From: Oscillatoria sp. SIO1A7
GTDB taxonomy: Bacteria; Cyanobacteriota; Cyanobacteriia; Cyanobacteriales; Laspinemataceae
Length of the DNA stretch: 64,000 nt
Assembly (NCBI GenBank): GCA_010672965.1
Contig: JAAHFN010000012.1
Span: 62,886 to 126,885 of the forward strand
Direction: 5' to 3'
Numbering within the stretch: position 1 is the first letter of the stretch; each line of letters starts with the position of its first letter. Of this stretch, positions 35,326 through 44,200 are shown piece after piece. A program made the position numbers and the translations under genes. The notes beneath the pieces are model-generated. The model saw nothing but the letters and a program-made list of their open reading frames with translations. It was not told the origin of the DNA and ran no database searches.

Positions 35326-36423
35326 ATGTTTAAGGATTATCAGATTCTCGATGCAGACTCCCATGTTATGGAACCTCTGGGGATCTGGGAGGAATATTTG
35401 GAGCCAGAGTTTAAGGAGCGAGCCCCTTCCTACGATCGCAGCACGGGTACTACAGTCATTGAAGGAGAACCGATTACCAATAAAATATCAAACGTAGTTA
35501 AATCCGAAGGAGCCAAACAGCTTGCCGAAAACTACCCCATCTCTATTGTCAGAGGTTTCGATGTGGAGTCTCAGGTAATAGCGATGAAAAATATGGGGGT
35601 GGATATTTCTTTCGTCTATCCGACGGTGGGGCTGTGGATGTTGGCGATCGATACAATGGACTGCGAACTAGCCGCTGCCCTGACTCGCGCCTATAATAAC
35701 TGGTTGCGAGACTTTTGCAGCTACGATGCCCAACTTTTGCGGCCCGTAGGAGCGATTTCTCGGCACGACCCGGCGGAAATGGTGCCGGAACTGCATCGCA
35801 TCGCATCTTTTGGCTGGAAGGCAGTCTTTCTGCGACCCAACCAAGTCAAGGGCAGAATTCTCAGCGACCCTGCCTACGAGCCATTTTGGAGCGAGTGCGA
35901 GCGCCTGGGGATAGCCGTAAGTATCCATGAGGGTACCCATTGTCGATTGCCTTCGGCGGGTGCAGATAGGTTTGATACCCGATTTGCCTTGCATGCCTGC
36001 TCTCACCCGATAGAGCAGATGATGGCGCTCTTGGCGATGATAGAAGGAGGAGTCTTGGAGCGCCATCCGAAGCTCAAAGTAGCATTTCTGGAAGCAGGCT
36101 GCGGTTGGCTGCTTTATTGGCTCTGGCGGCTCGATCGCCAATATGAGGATTTGGCTTGGGAAGTTTCAGACAATATTAAGATGCCGCCTTCGGACTATTT
36201 TCGCCGCCAATGCTTTACCTCTTTTGAACCGGCAGAGCCCTATCTGCGCGAAGCAATGGACTACATGGGGAGCGATCGCTTTATCTTCGGTTCTGACTAT
36301 CCCCACATGGATAGCGATGTAGATGCTATAGAGCAAGTCATTGCCCTGAGCGATCGGCTGCCCAAACAAACAGTACAAAAGCTGCTTTGGGATAACCCAA
36401 TGAATTTCTACGGATTAAATTAG
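35326..36423 (+). CDS. Amidohydrolase family 2 (TIM-barrel metal hydrolase)
   Basis: 365 residues. Metal-site signatures of the PF04909 group are LDADSHVMEP with His13, SIHEG (His near 203), ACSHPIEQMMALLAMIEGGV, HPKLKVAFLEAGCGWL and FGSDYPHMDSD with the late Asp near 325. Relatives include ACMSD-type decarboxylases and many uncharacterised hydrolases. The start is ATG at 35326 with AGGAGGA about five bases upstream, a strong ribosome site. It follows the YcaO gene in the same direction by 333 bases across a mobile element, so a role in RiPP maturation (hydrolases accompany YcaO in bottromycin loci) is possible but unproven. Confidence 0.85.
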   Translation: MFKDYQILDADSHVMEPLGIWEEYLEPEFKERAPSYDRSTGTTVIEGEPITNKISNVVKSEGAKQLAENYPISIVRGFDVESQVIAMKNMGVDISFVYPTVGLWMLAIDTMDCELAAALTRAYNNWLRDFCSYDAQLLRPVGAISRHDPAEMVPELHRIASFGWKAVFLRPNQVKGRILSDPAYEPFWSECERLGIAVSIHEGTHCRLPSAGADRFDTRFALHACSHPIEQMMALLAMIEGGVLERHPKLKVAFLEAGCGWLLYWLWRLDRQYEDLAWEVSDNIKMPPSDYFRRQCFTSFEPAEPYLREAMDYMGSDRFIFGSDYPHMDSDVDAIEQVIALSDRLPKQTVQKLLWDNPMNFYGLN

Positions 36424-36618
36424 GGAATTGGGAATGGGGCGCGACACCTAGTATTCTTCTGAGGTTAGCGCGAACCCGAATAAAAAATCCCATGCAGGCA
36501 AACATGGGGGATTGTACCAAGGCATAAGTTGGCGGAAAAGTTAAGCGATAGGCTGCAAAACGTATCCCGCAATTCACGATAAGTTTCCCAATTCCCTATA
36601 CCCTACACCCTACAACCT

Positions 36619-37284
36619 ATGAGAAATCGTCGCTGGGTCTTGTTCTCTGGTTTGTCCTTTGCTTCTGTGCTGGTCGTCACCAGTTGCGGCAACAATCTGG
36701 ATTCTGTAAAAAACCTGCAAGCGGGAGCGGGCAGGCAAATTGTTATTTTGGGAGATAGCATTGCTGCGGGATATGGCGTAGCCGAGAGCGAAGCTTTTCC
36801 CAGTCTTCTGAGCAGTCAGCTCGGTTTGCCCATAGTCAATCGCGGAGTTAGCGGCGATACCACGGCGATGGGTTTGCAGCGGTTACAAGAAGATGCGATC
36901 GCCGCCGAGCCTTGGTTGGTTATGGTCGAGTTGGCGGGTAACGATTTTCTCAAGCAAGTGCCGCCCGAGCAGACCGAAGAAAATTTGCGACAAATTATTG
37001 CAGCTATTCAAGCAGAAAAGGCAATAGTAGTATTGCTGGGCATTAATGTCGGCATTGTCGGCGATCGCTACAAAGAGATGTTCGAGCGAGTCGCCAAAGA
37101 AACCGGCTCTTATTTAATTCCGCAAGTCCTTAAAGGAATTCTCGATAACCCCCAATATATGCAAAGCGATCGCATCCACCCCAACGCCGCCGGACATAGG
37201 GTTTTAGCCGCCCGGGTCGCTAAAGACTTGCAGCCCCTGCTAGACAAAGCCCAGTTGCCTCCAGCCCTGATGCAATATAAATAG
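36619..37284 (+). CDS. Lipoprotein GDSL esterase (TesA/arylesterase-like)
   Basis: 221 residues. The N-terminus has a hydrophobic stretch ending in VVTSC with the lipobox Cys23. SGNH-hydrolase blocks follow: GDSIAAGYG with the nucleophile Ser47, GVSGDTT (oxyanion Gly), ELAGNDFL (Asn) and DRIHPNAAGH (Asp/His pair near the C-terminus). This matches the periplasmic thioesterase/lysophospholipase TesA group. As a lipoprotein it should be anchored in a membrane facing the periplasm. There is no clear ribosome site; CCCTACACCC repeats precede the ATG. The substrate cannot be told from the sequence. Confidence 0.9.
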   Translation: MRNRRWVLFSGLSFASVLVVTSCGNNLDSVKNLQAGAGRQIVILGDSIAAGYGVAESEAFPSLLSSQLGLPIVNRGVSGDTTAMGLQRLQEDAIAAEPWLVMVELAGNDFLKQVPPEQTEENLRQIIAAIQAEKAIVVLLGINVGIVGDRYKEMFERVAKETGSYLIPQVLKGILDNPQYMQSDRIHPNAAGHRVLAARVAKDLQPLLDKAQLPPALMQYK

Positions 37285-37299
37285 CAGGAAACTGCTCTA

Positions 37300-37380
37300 C
37301 ACAAGCGGGTGTGGGGGGGTGTGGGGTGTGGGGTGTAGGGAGAAGAGAGATGGGAGGGTGGGGAGAGGGGGCAGAGTGAG
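37300..37380. repeat. STRR stretch
   Basis: GTGTGGGGGGTGTGGGGTGT and GGGTGTAGGGAG heptamer-like repeats after the esterase gene. Confidence 0.5.
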
Positions 37381-37394
37381 GAGAGAAAATTTAT

Positions 37395-37538
37395 CAGGAC
37401 TTACGCTTGCCTGTCCATATCTAGTATTTGTAGGGGCAATCCCAAGAGCGTTCGCGGGGAGCGGAGCCTGCGCGACAGCGCATAGCGTCTCCCAATGCGA
37501 GAATCGCCGCAATCGATAGTGTCGTTGCGTAAGTCCTG
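37395..37538. repeat. Palindromic element, family F (copy 3)
   Basis: CAGGACTTACGCTTG at the left and GTTGCGTAAGTCCTG at the right enclose GGGGCAATCCCAAGAGCGTT and a CGCGACAGCGCATAGCGTCTC segment. Confidence 0.65.
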
Positions 37539-37686
37539 TTTATGCTTTGGTTCTTCCCACACTTCCCACCCTTCCCACACTTACCCTCTCTCTTTGCCAA
37601 TACCCTATTACACCCCTAGTCCTGGGCTGTAGAAAATAAATTTCTTATTTCTCCGGAAAGCCGTCAGCGGAGCAGAAACATAAAAT

Positions 37687-37739
37687 AAGATGCACCCTGA
37701 TGGACGCACCCCTGGCAATCGCTGGGGGTATTTTTTTTT
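37687..37739 (+). ncRNA. Small-RNA-like unit, divergent copy 0
   Basis: AAGATGCACCCTGATGG is followed by ACCCC-TGGCAATC-GCTGGGGGT and T9. TAAAAT (37681-37686) lies just upstream in the -10 position. The core is shared with the array at 38.1-39.9 kb, while flanking sequence and spacing differ. Conservation of exactly this core in a copy outside the array marks the functional unit. Confidence 0.6.
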
Positions 37740-37758
37740 GTCAGCTCCTCAGAGTCTT

Positions 37759-37886
37759 ATATCAAATCCGCTTAAACAGTCACAGTTTGTAGGGGTTCCC
37801 CGGGAGCGCCCCGGCCGCCCCGGGAGCGTCTGGGGCGCTCCCGGGGAACCCCTACGGGATTTATGTGTAATTAACCGGATTTGATA
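37759..37886. repeat. Palindromic element, family A (copy 6)
   Basis: ATATCAAATCCGCTTAAACA and TAATTAACCGGATTTGATAT enclose a nearly perfect palindrome GGGGTTCCCCGGGAGCGCCC and its inverse GGGCGCTCCCGGGGAACCCC. Confidence 0.8.
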
Positions 37887-38158
37887 TTAGTCAGTCAACA
37901 GTCTTGCCCAGTCTTGCCTTAAATTGTAGGAAGCGGTCCGGGAACGAAACAAGGCCGCTGCGCTGCGATCGCTCTGGTTGGGTTACTCTCCCTTGAAAAC
38001 TCCGCCAATGTTCCCGGGTCGCTCTCTACAGCGAGAACGCATTTTTAGCCGTGACATTCCACTGCGCGATCGGGTAAGAGTGTCTGTGCCGGAGAATCGC
38101 GCCCAAGAATTTCTTATTTTTTCCCGACGCTACGAAAGATATAGAGAAGAACTCTAAT

Positions 38159-38210
38159 AAGATGCACCCTGATGGCTACCCCCTGGCAACGCGCTGGGGG
38201 ATTTTTTTTT
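38159..38210 (+). ncRNA. Array unit 1
   Basis: Box, CCCCC-TGGCAACGCGCT-GGGGG hairpin and T9. TCTAAT directly upstream. Its upstream flank (CCGACGCTACGAAAGATATAG) is more diverged than in later units, so it is the left edge of the array. Confidence 0.6.
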
Positions 38211-38305
38211 GATCCCTCGACTCCAGGGACACGCCCTAAAATCCAGTCGCAAAATTTTTGGCTATTTTTCCCGACGATACCAAAGGGACAAAGAAGAACT
38301 CTAAT

Positions 38306-38357
38306 AAGATGCACCCTGATGGCTACCCCCTGGCAACGCGCTGGGGGATTTTTTTTT
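38306..38357 (+). ncRNA. Array unit 2
   Basis: Same core as unit 1 with T9. The full consensus flank is present. Confidence 0.6.
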
Positions 38358-38452
38358 GCTCCCTCGACTCCAGGGACACGCCCTAAAATCCAGTCGCAAA
38401 ATTTTTGGCTATTTTTCCCGACGATACCAAAGGGACAAAGAAGAACTCTAAT

Positions 38453-38503
38453 AAGATGCACCCTGATGGCTACCCCCTGGCAACGCGCTGGGGGATTTTT
38501 TTT
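38453..38503 (+). ncRNA. Array unit 3
   Basis: Same core with T8. Confidence 0.6.
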
Positions 38504-38598
38504 GCTCCTTCGACTCCAGGGACACGCCCTAAAATCCAGTCGCAAAATTTTTGCCTATTTTTCCCGACGATACCAAAGGGACAAAGAAGAACTCTAAT

Positions 38599-38649
38599 AA
38601 GATGCACCCTGATAGCTACCCCCTGGCAATGCGCTGGGGGATTTTTTTT
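38599..38649 (+). ncRNA. Array unit 4
   Basis: The box reads CACCCTGATAG (G to A), the loop AATGCGC, and T8. Confidence 0.6.
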
Positions 38650-38744
38650 GCTCCCTCGACTCCAGGGACACGCCCTAAAATCCAGTCGCAAAATTTTTGC
38701 CTATTTTTCCCGACCATACCAAAGGGACAAAGAAGAACTCTAAT

Positions 38745-38795
38745 AAGATGCACCCTGATAGCTACCCCCTGGCAATGCGCTGGGGGATTTTTTTT
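38745..38795 (+). ncRNA. Array unit 5
   Basis: As unit 4 (GATAG variant, AATGCGC loop). Units 4 and 5 probably arose by recent duplication. Confidence 0.6.
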
Positions 38796-38890
38796 GCTCC
38801 TTCGACTCCAGGGACACGCCCTAAAATCCAGTCGCAAAATTTTTGCCTATTTTTCCCGACGATACCAAAGCAACGAAGAAAAACTCTAAT

Positions 38891-38941
38891 AAGATGCACC
38901 CTGATGGCTACCCCCTGGCAATGCGCTGGGGGATTTTTTTT
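38891..38941 (+). ncRNA. Array unit 6
   Basis: GATGG box, AATGCGC loop, T8. The spacer after it is broken by a family D element. Confidence 0.6.
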
Positions 38942-38942
38942 G

Positions 38943-39101
38943 CCTAATTTACGTCCTGGAACCCCTAATATAGCAAGGATTCAGGGAACGGACAGCCCTC
39001 AAGGGGCATTTGTATAGAGGCTAATGCGATATGCCCTCCTTGGGCAGCCGCCTACGCCCCATAGAACAAGAACGTCCTAAACCGTCGTAAGTTGTGCAAT
39101 A
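38943..39101. repeat. Family D-related element inside the array
   Basis: Replaces the expected CTCGACTCCAGGGACACGCC spacer after unit 6. It contains ATATGCCCTCCTTGGGCAG and CCTAAACCGTCGTAAGTTGT as in family D, after which the array resumes at AAAATCCAGTCGC. Confidence 0.6.
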
Positions 39102-39168
39102 AAATCCAGTCGCAAAATTTTTGGCTATTTTTCCCGACCATACCAAAGCAACGAAGAAGAACTCTAAT

Positions 39169-39219
39169 AAGATGCACCCTGATGGCTACCCCCTGGCAAT
39201 GCGCTGGGGGATTTTTTTT
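39169..39219 (+). ncRNA. Array unit 7
   Basis: GATGG box, AATGCGC loop, T8. Upstream CCAAAGCAACGAAGAAGAAC variant. Confidence 0.6.
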
Positions 39220-39314
39220 GATCCCTCGACTCCAGGGACACGCCCTAAAATCCAGTCGCAAAATTTTTGGCTATTTTTCCCGACCATACCAAAGCAACGA
39301 AGAAGAACTCTAAT

Positions 39315-39365
39315 AAGATGCACCCTGATGGCTACCCCCTGGCAATGCGCTGGGGGATTTTTTTT
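39315..39365 (+). ncRNA. Array unit 8
   Basis: As unit 7, 146 bases downstream of it. Confidence 0.6.
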
Positions 39366-39392
39366 GCTCCCTCGACTCCAGGGTCCAATACT

Positions 39393-39498
39393 ATAGCACT
39401 ACGCAAATAAGCGCTTGAGATTTATAAATGCTCGTTCCTTAGTCAGATTCTACTTTTGACTTTTGAATGCATGACTTTTGACTTGCGCGTAGCGCTAT
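39393..39498. repeat. Inserted palindromic element (ATAGCACTACGC ends)
   Basis: ATAGCACTACGCAAATAAGC and GCGCGTAGCGCTAT form inverted ends around CTTTTGACTTTTGAATGCAT. It lies after the CTCCAGGGTCCAATACT part of a spacer; the array resumes with CAAAATTTTTGGC. Confidence 0.6.
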
Positions 39499-39566
39499 AC
39501 AATCGACGAACAAAATTTTTGGCTATTTTTCCCGACGATACCAAAAGGACAAAGAAGATCTTAATT

Positions 39567-39617
39567 AAGATGCACCCTGATGGCTACCCCCGGCGATCGC
39601 GCTGGGGGATTTTTTTT
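39567..39617 (+). ncRNA. Array unit 9
   Basis: Same box, but TTAATT replaces TCTAAT upstream and the loop is GGCGATCGCGC with a HIP1 site. The C5/G5 stem is kept. Confidence 0.55.
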
Positions 39618-39645
39618 GCTCCCTCGACTCCAGGGTCCAATACTA

Positions 39646-39774
39646 ATATCAAATCCGGTTAATTACGCATAAATCCCGTAGGGGTTCCCCGGGAGCGCCC
39701 CAGACACTCCCGAGGCGGCCGGGGCGCTCCCGGGGAACCCCTACAAACTGTGACTGTTTAACCGGATTTGATAT
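39646..39774. repeat. Palindromic element, family A (copy 7), inserted in the array
   Basis: ATATCAAATCCGGTTAATTA and TTTAACCGGATTTGATAT enclose GGGGTTCCCCGGGAGCGCCC and its inverse. It lies within a unit spacer: CAGGGTCCAATACTA on its left and AAAATCGAGCCACAAAATTT on its right are spacer parts. Confidence 0.85.
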
Positions 39775-39842
39775 AAAATCGAGCCACAAAATTTTTGGCT
39801 ATTTTTCCCGACGATACCAAAGGGACAAAGAAGATCTTAATT

Positions 39843-39894
39843 AAGATGCACCCTGATGGCTACCCTCCGGCGATCGCGCTGGGGGATTTTTTTT
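39843..39894 (+). ncRNA. Array unit 10 (last)
   Basis: TTAATT upstream, box intact, stem imperfect (CCCTCCGG against GGGGG), T8. The right edge of the array. Confidence 0.5.
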
Positions 39895-40325
39895 GGCTAA
39901 TTTTTTTTCCACGCAAGTATCCGCCAATTCTCGGGTGATGCTGCTATGGTGTTCTAGAGAAACTCAAAGCGAGGCTTCGCTGCCGTTTACCACTTTCTTG
40001 CGTCGAGCGCTATTAAAATTTGCTCCAGTACATCTTCATTTGATATTTGTAGAGGCGATCCCCGCACCCCCCGCACTCCCCGCAGGGTTGCCTACCTCTT
40101 CCAGACTAACATAATTCTCAGGCTTGAATAGAGGGCGCAATTCTCGATCGCAGCTAAGAGCGAGCGGTTTGGTCGCCCTATTTCTACACAAAACGCAAAC
40201 AAGTATTAACAATACTTGACAAATAGGTGGATAACGGTTAGAATAAGCTTCGTCAAGCAGGCTTAAATATAAACAAATAATAAATAGCTAATTGCCACGA
40301 AAGCTAATTTGCCCTCCTCGCCAGC
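39895..40325. other. Intergenic region before the sulfotransferase
   Basis: No gene with support. TTGACA at 40216-40221 with AGAATA about 17 bases on (40239-40244) is a possible promoter for the sulfotransferase, giving an ~80-base leader. Confidence 0.35.
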
Positions 40326-41159
40326 ATGATTAATCGCCAAATCCACTTTATTTCGGGATTGCCTCGCTCCGGCTCCACCTTGCTCGCAGCCATCCTGCGC
40401 CAAAATCCCCGCTTTCATGCCAGCATGACCAGTCCGGTCGGCTCTCTCGTCGTCCGCATGCTCGAAGCTATGAGCGAAGAAAACGAATTTTCAGTATTTA
40501 TTTCTCCCCGGCAAAAGCAGGAAATGATAGCCAGCATATTTTCTAGTTACTATAAAGAGCAAGCAGACCAAGAAATTATCTTCGATACTAACCGGCTTTG
40601 GTGCAGCCAGTTGCCCCTGATTGGCGAGCTATTTCCCGAAGCCAAAATAATTTGTTGCGTTAGAAATGTCGCTTGGATTATGGATAGTATCGAGCGGCTG
40701 ATTCGGCGCAATGCTTTTGACGTATCCCGGATGTTTAACAATCCCGCCGAGCGAGGGACGGCCTACAGTCGCACGGAGGCTCTCTCTCAAGGAGGGCGTT
40801 TAGTTGGGTTTGCCTATAACGCCGTCAAAGAAGCTTTTTACAGCGAGCAAGCCGATAAACTATTAATAATTGACTACGAACTATTGACTGTCGGCCCAGA
40901 ACAAACCCTAGGGCTAATTTATCAATTTATTGGTGCCGAACCCTTTGCCCATGATTTTAATAATGTAGAGTATGACGAACCGGAATTCGATCGCCAGCTA
41001 AGAATGCAAGGACTGCACAAAATCCGCCCTAAAGTTGAGTTTCAACCCAGACAAACAATTTTACCACCGGATTTATTCGAGCGATTTAATCAATTATCGT
41101 TTTGGCAAGATCCAACCGGGAGCAAAGCTCATATTATTAGCGCCCAAGCTAGGATGTAG
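40326..41159 (+). CDS. Sulfotransferase family protein
   Basis: 277 residues. It opens with the PAPS 5'-phosphosulfate loop GLPRSGSTLLAAIL (residues 11-24). The 3'-phosphate signature follows as CVRNVAWIMDSIERLIRR, then the late helix pattern LLIIDYELLTVGPEQTLGLI, then YQFIGAEPF. This matches sulfotransferase_1/3-like enzymes that move sulfate from PAPS to sugars, lipids or peptides. No signal peptide, so cytoplasmic. The ATG at 40326 has only a weak ribosome site. It is followed at once by STRR repeats and the giant DUF4347 gene in the same direction, so a link to exopolysaccharide or exoprotein modification is possible but unproven. Confidence 0.88.
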   Translation: MINRQIHFISGLPRSGSTLLAAILRQNPRFHASMTSPVGSLVVRMLEAMSEENEFSVFISPRQKQEMIASIFSSYYKEQADQEIIFDTNRLWCSQLPLIGELFPEAKIICCVRNVAWIMDSIERLIRRNAFDVSRMFNNPAERGTAYSRTEALSQGGRLVGFAYNAVKEAFYSEQADKLLIIDYELLTVGPEQTLGLIYQFIGAEPFAHDFNNVEYDEPEFDRQLRMQGLHKIRPKVEFQPRQTILPPDLFERFNQLSFWQDPTGSKAHIISAQARM

Positions 41160-41290
41160 GGTGTACGGGGTGTGGGGTGTGGGGTGTGGGGTGTGTCGTG
41201 TGGGGCGTCGTGTCGGCTGTCGGCTGTCGGGTGTCGTGTCGGGTGTCGTGTCGGGTGTCGGGTGCGATCTTTAGGATGTAAGAGGTGTAG
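41155..41290. repeat. Expanded, diverging STRR tract
   Basis: GTGTAGGG/GTGTGGGG heptamers pass into TGTCGGGTGTCGTGTCGGGT repeats. The unit has drifted from seven to ten or twelve bases. It fills the whole gap between the sulfotransferase stop and the next start. Confidence 0.7.
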
Positions 41291-41296
41291 GGCGTG

Positions 41297-44200
41297 ATGA
41301 AAAAGGAACTAATAGTAATAGATTCTCGGGTGCGCGATCGCCAAACCCTCATTGCAGGGATAGACATCAGTGCCGATGTCGCCTTATTGGATTCCCGGAG
41401 CAGCGGCATAGAGCAGATTGCTAAAGCCCTAGGCCGCAGCCGGGAGACCGAAAAGATTGAAGCGCTTCATATTGTCTGCCACGGGGAAGATGGCAGAGTG
41501 CAACTGGGAAACGAAACTCTAAGCTCGGAGAATATAGAAAGCTATCGCAGCTTGCTCAAAAAATGGAATTTTTCTCTAAGCCATCAAGGAAAAATAATTA
41601 TCTACGGATGCAATGTAGCCAGGAGTATTTGTGGCAAAGAATTTGTCCGGCGTCTGAGTCAATTAACCGGAGCCGATATAGCCGCTTCGGTGGATAAGAC
41701 GGGTAACGCCGAGCTAGGAGGCTCCTGGAATCTAGACTATCAGACCGACAAAAGCGAAACTCCCTTATCATTTAACCTGGCATTTAACCGAGAAACTCGG
41801 GAATCTTATCAATATGTATTGGCTAATTTCGACGTTAATGTAGCGACGGACGATGGAACTGGGGGGACGGCCAATACTCTGAGCTGGGCAATTCTACAAG
41901 CAAATCAGACTGCTGGCGACGACACTATTACTCTCAATACCGATGTCAGGCTCGCCTTAAGCTCCAGTCTCAAACGGATGCAAACCCTTATTAATAGTAA
42001 TGTTACCGTTATCGGCAATAATCATACCATTAGTGGGGACAACAATAATAACGGGATTGCAGATACCGACGGTTCCGATCGCCCGATCTTTTTTATTAAG
42101 TCGGGAACCGTTGCTTTCCAAAATATGACCCTGACAGGTGGCGTTGCTCAGGGGGGAAATGCGATCGGAGGAGGCGGCGGCGCTGGAATGGGCGGAGGAA
42201 TGTTCGTTTACAGCGGTACTGTAACCGTTGATAATGTAACTTTTAATAATAACCTGGCGATCGGGGGCAGCAGCTCCGGCGGCTACCGAGGCGGCGGCGG
42301 CGGCATGGCTGGTGGCGGCTCCGGTCACTACGGGGGCGGCGGTCTTTTTGCCCTTAGCACTGGCGACAGTGGCGCTTACGGAGGCAACGGTAACTATGGC
42401 GGGTTTGCGGGGATTGGCAATCGAGGGGCCGTTGGCGGCTTCGGCGGCGGCGGAGCCAAGGGCCTCGGTCGAGGTGGCGCTGGGGGCTTCGGCGGTGGCG
42501 GCGGTCACAGTAACTATGGCGCTGGCACCCTCGGCAACAATAGAGGGGAAGGGGGCTTCGGCGGCGGCGGCAGCGGAGCTGGTTTCTTTACTAACGGCAC
42601 GGGCGGTTATGGCGGCTACGGAGGGGGTGGCGGTAAAAGCAAGGGAAGCAGGGCTCCGGGTCCAGGCGGCTTCGGCGCTGGCAATGGCTCCAGAGGCGGC
42701 CAAGGAGGCGGCGGTGCGGGTCTGGGCGGAGCCATCTTTATCCGCAGCGGCTCTTTAACCCTGAAGAATGCCACTTTTACCAATAACAGCACCACGGGGG
42801 GCACTGGTTTTCAAAACGGTCAAGGCAAAGGTGGGGCAATTTTTATCATGCAATCCACCACTAACTCTAATGGCAATAACCAGGGAATGCCCGCTACAAT
42901 TCCTGTCGTTAATGCAACCGCTACCTTTAGCGGTAATGCGGCTGCTGACGATGCGGGGAGCGCCACAGACAATGACGATGTTTTTGGCAGTTTCAACAAT
43001 TTCCCCACCGCCGCTAACAATAGAGTCACAACCTTAGAAGATACTGCCTACAGTTTTAGCGCCGCTGACTTCAAGTTCAGCGATATCGATACCAGCGACA
43101 GCTTGCAAAAAATCAAAATAACCCAACTGCCAAGTGTGGGTTTGTTGCAACTAAGCGGCAGTAATGTCACCTTAAACCAAGAAATTGCCGTGGCTGACAT
43201 TGCTGCTGGCAATTTGCAATTCTTAGCGGCTAGCGATACCAGCGGCAACAGTTACGACAATTTCCAATTTCAAATCAGCGACGGCCAAGTATATAGTCTC
43301 GCCGCTTATAGGATGACCGTTGACGTAACTGAAGTAAACGACGTCCCGAGCTTCAGCAATCTCGGAGACCAAATATTCCCTAGTACGACAGCGGTGCAAG
43401 CAGTTGCGGGCTGGGCAAATACTTTCGACTTCGGCAGCAATGAAGGCGAGCAACTGGTTAATGACTTTATAGTTAGCGTCGGCAGCAATCCCAACAATAT
43501 TTTCGCTACTTTGCCGGATGTGGCCAATGACGGCACTCTCAGTTTTACTGCCAACGGCAATCCGGGCACTGCTACAGTATCCGTGCAACTTATTGATGAT
43601 GGCGGTACGGCCAATGGCGGTATAGATACTTCAAGTGCAAGTAGCTTTAATATTACCGTTTTGCCCCCTGAAGTTAATCTCTCCCTAAGTGCTGCTAGCG
43701 GCAGTGAAGAGGGAGGCACGACCATTATCGCGACGGTTACGGCTTCCGCTCCGGTGGTGGGGAACCAAACTATAGATTTAGTATTAACGGGAACCGCCAG
43801 CAGTAGCGATTTCAGCGGCGCAGTTCCTACGCAAATTACTATTGTTGACGGAACGACTACGGGTCAAGGGACTTTTGTTATTGCTAACGACAATCTTGAT
43901 GAAGAAGACGAAACGGCAACGGTAACCCTCGCCAATCCTTCGGCAGGTATCGGCTTGGGAACGACAAGCAGCCAAAACTTCAGCATAACTGACGACGATA
44001 CTGCTGGCTTCGAGCTGACTGGGATTAGCGGCGATACTAGCGAATTTGGCGATCGCGCAGCTTTTAATGTCAAGCTAACCAGCGAACCTACGGCGGACGT
44101 TACGATTGGCATAGCCAGCAGCGATGCTAGCGAAGGGATAGTCTCGGCTCCAAGCCTGACCTTTACTCCCAGCAATTGGGACTCTTTTCAAACTGTAATT

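Larger units (their letters stand above)
38100..39900 (+). repeat. Tandem array of ten 146-147-bp units, each a small-RNA-like gene
   Basis: Units start (AAGATGCACC) at 38159, 38306, 38453, 38599, 38745, 38891, 39169, 39315, 39567 and 39843. A full unit holds the 17-base box AAGATGCACCCTGATGG, a C5/G5 hairpin, T8-T9, a CTCGACTCCAGGGACACGCC segment, AAAATCCAGTCGCAAAATTT, TTCCCGACGATACCAAAG, GGACAAAGAAGAAC and TCTAAT. The hairpin stem is kept although its loop varies (AACGCGC, AATGCGC, GATCGCGC). Three palindromic elements interrupt the array. Frames read through the repeats are by-products, not genes. Confidence 0.9.

Noticed and set aside
35141..35497. 118-codon frame overlapping the amidohydrolase start
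   Set aside because: The overlapping part is out of frame with a clear amidohydrolase, and the rest is repeat DNA.
37652..37686. TCCGGA upstream of unit 0 as the -35 motif seen in HetR-dependent promoters of NsiR1
   Set aside because: It is 24 bases from the -10 box and is absent from the ten array units.
38114..39662. Several overlapping reading frames of 68-143 codons on both strands
   Set aside because: They are translations of the 146-base repeat in different frames, repeated in register with it. None has a ribosome site, and they run through the hairpins and T runs.
37687..39894. CRISPR array
   Set aside because: The repeated unit is 146 bases, spacers are themselves repeats rather than unique sequences, and no cas genes are near.
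41957..42703. 248-codon Ala/Ser-rich frame antisense to the Gly-rich part of the giant gene
   Set aside because: A shadow of GGC/GGA glycine codons, low complexity.
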